From Phytoactinopolyspora endophytica (GTDB lineage: Bacteria > Actinomycetota > Actinomycetes > Jiangellales > Jiangellaceae): a DNA stretch of 6,868 bases. Below are positions 1 to 6,300 of the stretch, piece by piece (the stretch's first letter is position 1; each line of letters starts with the position of its first letter). The stretch is taken from contig NZ_ML142863.1 of the NCBI RefSeq assembly GCF_004138495.1, forward strand, positions 82,060 to 88,927, in the 5' to 3' direction. The notes under the pieces are model-generated. The model was not told the origin of the DNA. It saw only the letters and a list, made by a program, of their open reading frames with translations, and did no database searches. Both the position numbers and the translations under genes were made by a program.

Positions 1-2801
1 GTCGCCCGCATCCGCAACGCGAACGCCGTCCCCATCCGATCGCCGACCGAACGGAACTCGGCCAATGCCGATGCCAGGTCGCTGTCCCTGGTGCGGACAT
101 CACTGATCGCGCTCGCCATGAACATGCCCGCCATGTGCCCGATGCCGCGTAACCACGCGTCGGGACTCTGTCGCGCGGGATCCAGCCGGTGCCGAACCTC
201 GGGCCTTCCATCCAGCGTCGACACCCATAAAGCCTCAACGAAGGCATAGACCGGGGACGTTGCGTCCTCACCGGCCTGACGGCACACCCATCGTGCCCGA
301 GCCATGCCGCGCATCATTGTGGCCATCCCGCTATCGGAGAAGCAGCTGAGCGCCTCGTAGATGTGCACAAGCGCCCTCTGCGCCAGCGGACGGGGCGCGG
401 GCACGGCCAACGTGTCGCGAAGCCAGCTGCCACCCTCCTGGGTGGTCCCGCGCAGCAGCCAGTAGTACCCCAGTACCGCCGCCATCCGAACCGCGAGCTC
501 GGCGTCGGAATGCTGGATAGCCCAGCGCAGCCCGGTCAGCAGGTTGTCATAATCCTGCGCCAGTCTGGACATCCACTCCACCTGCTCGGACCGGCGCAGA
601 TGAGGATCGGCGCGTTCCAACAGGTCGCGGAAGTAGCACGCATGCGCCGCACCGGTCGGCTCCGCTTCGTCCGCGTCGACCAGGCGCTCGCCCGCATACG
701 CCTTCACGGTCTCCAGCAGCCGGTACCGCACCTCGGTTCCCGAGCTGCTCGCTACCGCCTCCACCAGAGACTTGCCCACCAACGAGGCGATCGTGTCCAG
801 AACATCCTCCACGGCGACGCCGTCGCCTGCGCAGATGCTCTCGACCGCATCCAGCGACGCACCACCGGAGAAGACCGCCATCCGTTGCAGCAGCGTCCGT
901 TCCGGCTTGTCGAGCAGCTCCCAGCTCCATTCCACGACGGCACGCAACGTCTGGTGCCTGCCCAGCGCTGTCCGGCCACCGTTGGTGAGCAACCGGAACC
1001 GGTCATCCAGCCGGCCGGCGATCTGCTCCGGGGACAGCACACGCACGCGCGCCGCGGCGAGCTCGATCGCCAGCGGCATGCCATCGAGTCGCTGGCAGAT
1101 CTCCACGACCGGCCGGGCCGTCCGCTCGTCGATCCGGAAACCCGGACGGACCGCGGCGGCTCGTTCGGCGAACAGCCGGACGGCGGCGTACGAGTACGCC
1201 TCCTCGGCTCCTGCCACCGCGCCGTCGGCCGGTAAGTCGAGCGGGCCGACCGGATACAGCTGTTCCCCGCCGACGCCGAGCGGTTCGCGGCTGGTGGTGA
1301 CCAGACGGAGTTCCGGGCACGCGGACAGCAACGCGTCCCCGAGGGCGGCCACCGCCTCGACCAGATGCTCGCAGTTGTCCAGCACCAGCACCGCGCTCTT
1401 GTCCGTGAGGACATCGACCAGCCGCCGGCTCGCCTCGTGCGCGGCCGGCAACTCCTCGCGCATGCCGTCGACGCTGGCAGACACCTTTTCGCCGAGTCCG
1501 AGTGCGGTGAGCACGGCCGGTGCCACATCCAGCACATTACCGACGGGAGCGAGCTCGACGAACCAGACACCGTCCGCACCCACCGCCAGAGCGTCGTGGG
1601 CGTCACCCACGGCCACGTCGTCGCCGGCCCCATCGTCGCGCGCGACCTCGCCGTCGGCGACGCCATCGCTCATCAGCCGACGCGCGGCCTCGATGGCCAA
1701 CCGGGTCTTCCCGGCGCCGCCCGGTCCGTGCAGTGTGATCAGACGCGTTTCCTTGAGCATCGTGATGAGCGCCTCGACCTCGTCATCACGTCCGACGAAG
1801 CTGGTCAACCGCGACGGCACCCGCTGCCCGGACGGCCGCGTAGTGGTGTCAGGTGCCGCTGCAGGTTGCGGCGGCACCGGCGGTTCCGTCGCCGCTGGAC
1901 GGGCTCCGGTGTTCCACGGGCCGACCGCGGCCAGCTCTCCGCGCAATGCCGCGAGATGGATGTCCTGAAGTTCCTCGGACGGATCGAGACCCAGCTCGTC
2001 GTCCAACCGCCTGCGGGTCCGCTCATATGCGGCCACCGCCTCCGCCTGCCTGCCCACGCCGGCCAACGCGCGGATCAGCAATCCGCAGATCCGTTCACGG
2101 AGAGGATAGTCGGCGGCCATCGCGTTCAGCTCGGCCACCACGTCGGCATGCCGGCCGAGCAGGAGGGCGGCCTCATTCCGATCCTCGATGGCGGACAGCC
2201 GTGCCTCGTCCAGACGCACCGCTGCCGCCTCGGCGAACGATGCCTCCCCCAGATCCGCCAGCACCGGTCCTCGCCACAAGGCCAACGCTTCGCTGAGCAG
2301 TTTGTGGGCGGCCTCGACCTCACCGTTTCGCAGCGCCTCTCGTCCCTGGCGCGCACATTGCTCGAACTTGCACCAGTCGACGTCCGATTCTGCGACGGTC
2401 AGAACATACCCGGCCGCCCGCGACTCGATGGTGAGCCCCGCGTCGATTCCGGTCGCGCCATTCCGTATCGCCGGAGCACCCTGCTCAATCCCAGGCGCAT
2501 CGCCGGCCGCGACCAGCGCCGACCCGGCCAAGGAGCCCGCTGCCAGCTCCGGTGCGTCCGCCTCCCGTGCGCCATTCTGGAGGCTACGCCGCAAGCGCGA
2601 GACCACGGACTGCAAAGAGTTCGCGACACCCGACGGCGGGCTGTCCTCCCACAACGCGTCGACCAGGGCGTCGACCGACACCGCTCGGCCCGGATCCAGC
2701 GCGAGCCGCGCCAGCAGCGCGCGAGGTCTCCCGGCGCCGACCTCGATCGGCCGGCCGTCCGGAGCCCACACCTGCAACGGTCCCAGTATCCCGACGCGCA
2801 C
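1..2801 (-). CDS. SARP/AfsR-family transcriptional regulator (BTAD + NB-ARC), C-terminus beyond window
   Basis: Cytoplasmic multidomain DNA-binding regulator of the AfsR type, a family that usually activates secondary-metabolism genes. The frame is open for 933 codons and leaves the window without a stop; full-length relatives are near 1000 residues or more. An OmpR-like winged helix (start VRVGILGPLQVW, helices ALLARLALD and VDALVDALW, recognition region SLQSVVSRLRRSL near 60-74) ends at the GYVL wing around 131-134. The bacterial transcriptional activation domain spans about 137-288 (LLSEALALWRGPVLADL, ending LQDIHLAALRGEL). An NB-ARC ATPase follows: FVGR at 335, P-loop GPGGAGKT at 359-366, Walker B VLVLDN at 471-476, TTSRE at 502-506, DGMPLAIELA at 573-582, then RHQTLRAVVEWSW and an alpha-helical, TPR-like C-terminal part. 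The GTG at 2801 was chosen because family homology begins there; its Shine-Dalgarno match is poor (a GGTGGG abuts it). In-frame GTGs at 2837, 2954 and 2966 are alternatives. Target genes are unknown. Odd features are two low-complexity insertions and three TTA codons. Confidence 0.94.
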   Translation of the reverse strand, partial: MRVGILGPLQVWAPDGRPIEVGAGRPRALLARLALDPGRAVSVDALVDALWEDSPPSGVANSLQSVVSRLRRSLQNGAREADAPELAAGSLAGSALVAAGDAPGIEQGAPAIRNGATGIDAGLTIESRAAGYVLTVAESDVDWCKFEQCARQGREALRNGEVEAAHKLLSEALALWRGPVLADLGEASFAEAAAVRLDEARLSAIEDRNEAALLLGRHADVVAELNAMAADYPLRERICGLLIRALAGVGRQAEAVAAYERTRRRLDDELGLDPSEELQDIHLAALRGELAAVGPWNTGARPAATEPPVPPQPAAAPDTTTRPSGQRVPSRLTSFVGRDDEVEALITMLKETRLITLHGPGGAGKTRLAIEAARRLMSDGVADGEVARDDGAGDDVAVGDAHDALAVGADGVWFVELAPVGNVLDVAPAVLTALGLGEKVSASVDGMREELPAAHEASRRLVDVLTDKSAVLVLDNCEHLVEAVAALGDALLSACPELRLVTTSREPLGVGGEQLYPVGPLDLPADGAVAGAEEAYSYAAVRLFAERAAAVRPGFRIDERTARPVVEICQRLDGMPLAIELAAARVRVLSPEQIAGRLDDRFRLLTNGGRTALGRHQTLRAVVEWSWELLDKPERTLLQRMAVFSGGASLDAVESICAGDGVAVEDVLDTIASLVGKSLVEAVASSSGTEVRYRLLETVKAYAGERLVDADEAEPTGAAHACYFRDLLERADPHLRRSEQVEWMSRLAQDYDNLLTGLRWAIQHSDAELAVRMAAVLGYYWLLRGTTQEGGSWLRDTLAVPAPRPLAQRALVHIYEALSCFSDSGMATMMRGMARARWVCRQAGEDATSPVYAFVEALWVSTLDGRPEVRHRLDPARQSPDAWLRGIGHMAGMFMASAISDVRTRDSDLASALAEFRSVGDRMGTAFALRMRA

Positions 2802-2880
2802 CCCACCAGCTTTGCACGCAATCCCCTTGCGGCACACATGCGGAGTCTGGTCGGGTGTCGGCCGTGCGTGGTGTCGCGTG

Positions 2881-2886
2881 ATTATC
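2881..2886 (-). promoter_or_regulatory. Candidate -10 hexamer for the SARP regulator gene
   Basis: GATAAT on the minus strand matches the sigma-70-type TATAAT at five of six bases and is an AT-rich island in GC-rich DNA, about 80 bp upstream of the chosen GTG. No TTGACA-like -35 lies 16-18 bases upstream, so it would be a weak or activator-dependent promoter. Expected transcription would start near 2874 and give a leader of about 70 nt. Confidence 0.3.
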
Positions 2887-2933
2887 GGCCGCCGATCGGC
2901 GTCGTGAGCGTAGTCGTGGGAGTTTGAGCCGCT

Positions 2934-2951
2934 GAGACCGGCCAGAGACCG
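2934..2951 (-). promoter_or_regulatory. Candidate SARP-type operator: 7-bp direct repeat with 11-bp period
   Basis: On the minus strand CGGTCTC occurs twice (2951-2945 and 2940-2934), separated by TGGC, so the repeats are exactly 11 bp apart. SARP proteins are known to bind heptamer direct repeats with this period, typically about 8 bp upstream of a -10 element. Seven bases beyond the proximal repeat is CAAACT (2926-2921), a poor but possible -10. The better -10-like hexamer is about 47 bp further down. Autoregulation is therefore possible but unproven, and a chance repeat in GC-rich DNA is a real alternative. Confidence 0.3.
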
Positions 2952-3145
2952 CACGGTCCGGTCCACGACCGTCCGGACACCGGGTCGAGCGGCCTATGAG
3001 CACGCGACAGATCACACGACCACCGTCACAACCGCCGACTCGTACACGACAGCTCGCACGACGGTGTTCTGCCGGATGGATTGCGCACAGCACGCCACAC
3101 AACGCCTGGCACAGGCTCTTACTAGTCACCTAGCCCGAAGCCGAA

Positions 3146-3155
3146 TGAGATCTCA
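3146..3155. promoter_or_regulatory. 10-bp perfect palindrome TGAGATCTCA
   Basis: This perfect palindrome lies between the hairpin and the upstream region of the regulator, within a small inverted repeat formed by TCACCT (3126-3131) and AGGTGA (3156-3161). It could be an operator for a dimeric repressor or part of a small stem after the large hairpin. No second copy was seen, so the assignment is weak. Confidence 0.2.
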
Positions 3156-3171
3156 AGGTGAGACGAGGTCG

Positions 3172-3282
3172 GGCGCATGGAGAATTTGCGTCAGCGGCAC
3201 TTAGGCCGACGGCGCGGCGCTACGCGACCACAAGCCAAGCCGCCGCCGGAGGCCCAGCCGCCGAGCAAACTCTCCATGCGCC
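3172..3282 (-). repeat. 111-nt imperfect inverted repeat; long hairpin, possible smc transcript terminator or MITE-like element
   Basis: The outer arms are 3172-3189 (GGCGCATGGAGAATTTGC) and 3265-3282 (GCAAACTCTCCATGCGCC), which are reverse complements at 17 of 18 bases. Pairing continues inward: 3191-3198 with 3257-3264, 3202-3207 with 3251-3256, 3210-3214 with 3244-3248, and 3215-3218 region with 3239-3242. Small bulges separate these blocks and a loop of about 20 nt remains. In RNA of smc sense all 18 outer positions pair, one as G-U. There is no U-run after the stem, so it is not a textbook intrinsic terminator, although actinobacterial terminators often lack one. The inverted repeat is plain in the sequence; its role as terminator, mRNA stabiliser, small RNA or MITE-like insertion is not decided by it. 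I saw no convincing target-site duplication at its ends. Confidence 0.8.
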
Positions 3283-3287
3283 ACGGC

Positions 3288-3351
3288 AGGCGACCATAGA
3301 CCTCTCGCGCGGCGGGAGGCGAGAAACCTACAAAAGGCGACCACAGACCTC
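3288..3351 (-). repeat. 17-bp direct repeat pair overlapping the smc stop codon
   Basis: The plus-strand 17-mer AGGCGACCACAGACCTC at 3335-3351 recurs at 3288-3304 with one change (C to T), start to start 47 bases apart. The copy at 3335-3351 includes two bases of the smc TGA. A shorter 9-base core (GCGACCACA) occurs a third time at 3224-3232, inside the loop of the neighbouring hairpin. The spacer contains a weak 6-bp stem (3303-3308 with 3319-3324). It could be a remnant of a small tandem duplication or a repeated binding site; its function is unknown. Confidence 0.7.
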
Positions 3352-6300
3352 AGGCGGGTTCGGACTCCCGGATGCGCTGGCTGATGACGGCTGTGACCCC
3401 GTCACCTCGCATCGAGACCCCGTACAGCGCGTCGGCGATCTCCATGGTCCGCTTCTGGTGGGTGATCACCAGCAGCTGGCTGCGCTCACGCAGTTCCTCG
3501 TAGAGGCCGAGCAGCCGCCCCAGGTTCGTGTCGTCGAGCGCCGCCTCCACCTCGTCGAGGATGTAGAACGGGCTCGGCCGAGCCTTGAACAGCGCCACCA
3601 GGAACGCCACTGCCACCAGTGACCGCTCGCCACCGGAGAGCAGGGACAGGCGCTTGACCTTCTTGCCGGGCGGCCGTGCCTCTACGTCGATTCCAGTGGT
3701 GAGCATGTCATCGGGCTCGGTCAGCACCAGCCTGCCCTCGCCTCCCGGGAAGAGCCGGGAGAAGACGTGGTCGAACTCGCGGGCAGTGTCCTCGAACGCG
3801 CTGGTGAACACCTCCTGGACCCGGTCGTCCACCTCTTTGACGATGTCCAGCAGATCCTTGCGGGTGCGTTTGAGGTCTTCCAGCTGCTCGGCCAGGAACG
3901 AGTGCCGTTCCTCCAGCGCGGCGAACTCCTCCAGCGCCAGCGGGTTGACCTTGCCGAGCTTGTTCAGTTCCCGCTCCGCCCTGCGCAGCCGTTTCTCCTG
4001 CTCATCGCGGACGTACGGGACGTGCTGCTGCGGCTCTTCCACAGCGTCCGACGACGCCCCGTCTCCGCGTTTCCCGCTCTCTGGCTGGGTCACTCCCTCT
4101 GGACCGGCCGCGCCGCGCTCCCGGCTGTCACCCTGTCCGTCCTCGCTCGACGTCGTGGCCACGTCCTGTTTGCCTGTACCGCGGGCAGCGGCGGGCGCGG
4201 TCAGAACCGGCACCATCAGATGCGGACCGTATTCGTCCACCAGCACGTCGGGATCGACGCCTAGCTCCTCCAACGCCTTGGTCTCCAACGCTTCCACCCG
4301 CATCCGGTGCTCAGCGCGGGCCAGCTCGTCGCGGTGGACAGTGGACGTCACCTCTTCCAGCTCGGTCGCCACGGTCCGGGTGCGCTCCCGCTCCGTCGCC
4401 AGCGCCGCGTCGCGCTCCGATCGTGCCTGCTCGGCGGCGGAGCGCTGGGCGTCGGCGCTGTGCAGCGACTGTTCCACATGGCCCAGCAGGATCTCCGCGC
4501 CACGCGCCACAACCTGGGCGATCTCCGCCTGACGGGCACGTTTGCGGGCCAGCGCCGCCGCCTTCTCCCGGTTCTTGCGCTCCTCCCGGGCTGCCCGCTC
4601 CAGGCCCTCAGCACGACCGGCGAGCGCTCGTGCACGTTCCTCGCTGGTCCGCAGGGAAAGTCGTGCCTCGGTCTCCCGCCGATGCGCCTCGCGCACCAGC
4701 TCAGCGAGCCGATCCCGGTCCGCGGTGGACGGCTCGGCGTCGTCGTCGGTGGTGTCCTCGGCCGCCTCAAGCCGCTCCTCCAGCGCGGCCAGGGCCTCGA
4801 GATCGCGATCCCGGGCCTCCTCGGCCTCGGCGACCGCCGCCTGAAGACGCTCAGCCTCCTGGTGTGCCGTCCGCGAGGCCTCACCAAGCCGGCCGAGCTG
4901 CTCGGCGACGGCGGAGAGCTCCGCGTCCGACTCGTGCAGCTTGCTCAGCGCCGCGGACTCGGCGGCGGCGGCCTCGTCCCGGCGCTGCCTCGCCGCGGTC
5001 AGCTCCCGGCCCAGCCGCTCGGCGCGTGCGCTCGCCTCGGCCAGCTGGTCGGCGGCCTCGTCGACCGCGGCCTGGACCTCGAGGAGGCTCGGCGCCTTGC
5101 TCGACCCCCCGAACGCCCGCCCACTGGAGAGCAGGTCGCCGCCCTTGGTCACCGCGCACAGCTCCGGATACTCGGCCACCAGCGCACGTGCCGAGGCAAG
5201 GTCCTCGACGGCCACCATGCCGTGAAGCAGGCTGGTCAGAGCAGGACGTAACTCCGCCGGAGCGGTCACCACCTCCGCTACGTAGCGCATCCCGGCCGGC
5301 AGCGGCATCCAGCTGCTCGGATCGTCGTCCGGGGCACCTCCGACGAGGAACCCGGCCCGGCCGAGGTCCTCGTCGTGGAGCATCCGCAACGCCGACACCG
5401 CACCATCGACCGACTCGACGGCGACGGCGTCCGACACCGATCCCAGCGCCGTAGCCGCAGTCGCTTCCCAGCCGGGCTCCACGGTCAGCAACGCCGCGAC
5501 CGATCCCAGCACGCCGGAGAGCCGGTCGGACGCCGCGAGCAGTGCCGCCGCACCATCCTTACGGGTCAGCCCCATCTCCAGGGCTTCCTTGCGTGCAGCG
5601 AGCGTCGCCCGTTCCCGCTCGGCGGCATGCTCCTGGTCCTGCAGGGCAGCCAGGGCCTGTTCGGCCGTGGCGAGCTCCGTGGCGGCCCGTTCGTGCTCAG
5701 CGTCGAGCCCCTCCTCACCGACGGAGAGCCCGGCGATGGTGGTCTCCAAGCTCGTGTACTCGTGCTCGGCCTGCGCGGCGCGGTTCAACGCTTCGACGCG
5801 GGCCTCGGTCAGCCGCGTCAGTTCGGATTCCGTGGCAGCGGCCTGCCGGCGCAGTCCTTCCACCTGCCCGGAGAGCCGAGCGAGCCCTTCGCGGCGATCT
5901 GCGGCCGCACGCATGAGGCCGGCCAGCCGTTTCTCCTCTGCCCCGGCTGCGTCCTCGGCTTCACCGCGCTCGGCGATCGCGGTGTCGAGCGCATCCCTGG
6001 CATGCTCGACCAGCTCGGCGAGCTCGACTTCCTGTTCCCGGACCGCCGCCGCTTCCTCCTCGAGCTGATCCGGATCCCGGCCGGTCGGTGGTGCGTCGTC
6101 AGTGGTCACCAAATGACGCGCACGTTCCGCGGCCAGCGACGCCGTTCCACGGACCCGCTCACGCAGTCCGGAGAGCTGATACCAGGCATCTTGAGCCCGC
6201 GCCAGCACGGGCGCCGCCTCTTTGATCTCAGCCTCCAGCCGAGCCTCGACGGCGCGCGCCTGTTCGAGCGCCTGGGTGAGCTCCGCCTGCCGAGCCTTCA

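Larger units (their letters stand above)
2802..3349. other. Intergenic region between smc and the SARP regulator gene
   Basis: This 548-base stretch has no credible gene. The frames open across it are continuations of antisense or out-of-frame shadows of the two flanking genes, rich in Arg, Pro, Ala and Ser and without recognisable motifs. On the minus strand, from the smc stop towards the regulator, it holds a 17-base direct repeat, a 111-base hairpin-forming inverted repeat, and a 6-base stem (3126-3131 with 3156-3161) enclosing a 10-base palindrome. Then comes the promoter-proximal region with a heptamer repeat and a -10-like hexamer. The in-frame stop TAG at 2996-2994 caps any upstream extension of the regulator. 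Its length and structure suggest that the regulator has its own promoter and is not simply read through from smc. Confidence 0.8.

Noticed and set aside
752..1666. Minus-strand 304-residue open frame
   Set aside because: It is an out-of-frame shadow of the NB-ARC region of the regulator; its sequence is Trp/Arg/Ser-rich and unlike any family I recognise.
363..2927. Several long plus-strand open frames (290, 398, 520 and 239 residues) over the regulator
   Set aside because: They are antisense to the regulator, mutually overlapping in different frames, rich in Arg/Pro/Ser/Ala with no motif. The minus-strand frame carries clear SARP, BTAD and NB-ARC motifs throughout.
3014..3050. ACACGAC repeated at 3014-3020 and 3044-3050
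   Set aside because: Two 7-mers 30 bp apart do not fit an 11- or 22-bp SARP period and are plausible by chance in this composition.
2584..3129. Minus-strand 181-residue open frame spanning the intergenic region
   Set aside because: It overlaps the regulator's N-terminus in another frame, is Arg/Cys-rich with no motif, and would be incompatible with the well-supported start of the regulator.
3303..3324. Six-base stem TCTCGC/GCGAGA as an intrinsic terminator just after smc
   Set aside because: The stem is short with a 10-base loop and no following T-run on the minus strand, so it is too weak to call on its own.
3158..3622. Plus-strand 154-residue open frame covering the hairpin and the smc end
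   Set aside because: More than half is antisense to the conserved Smc head domain, and the rest crosses the inverted repeat; no motif or RBS supports it.
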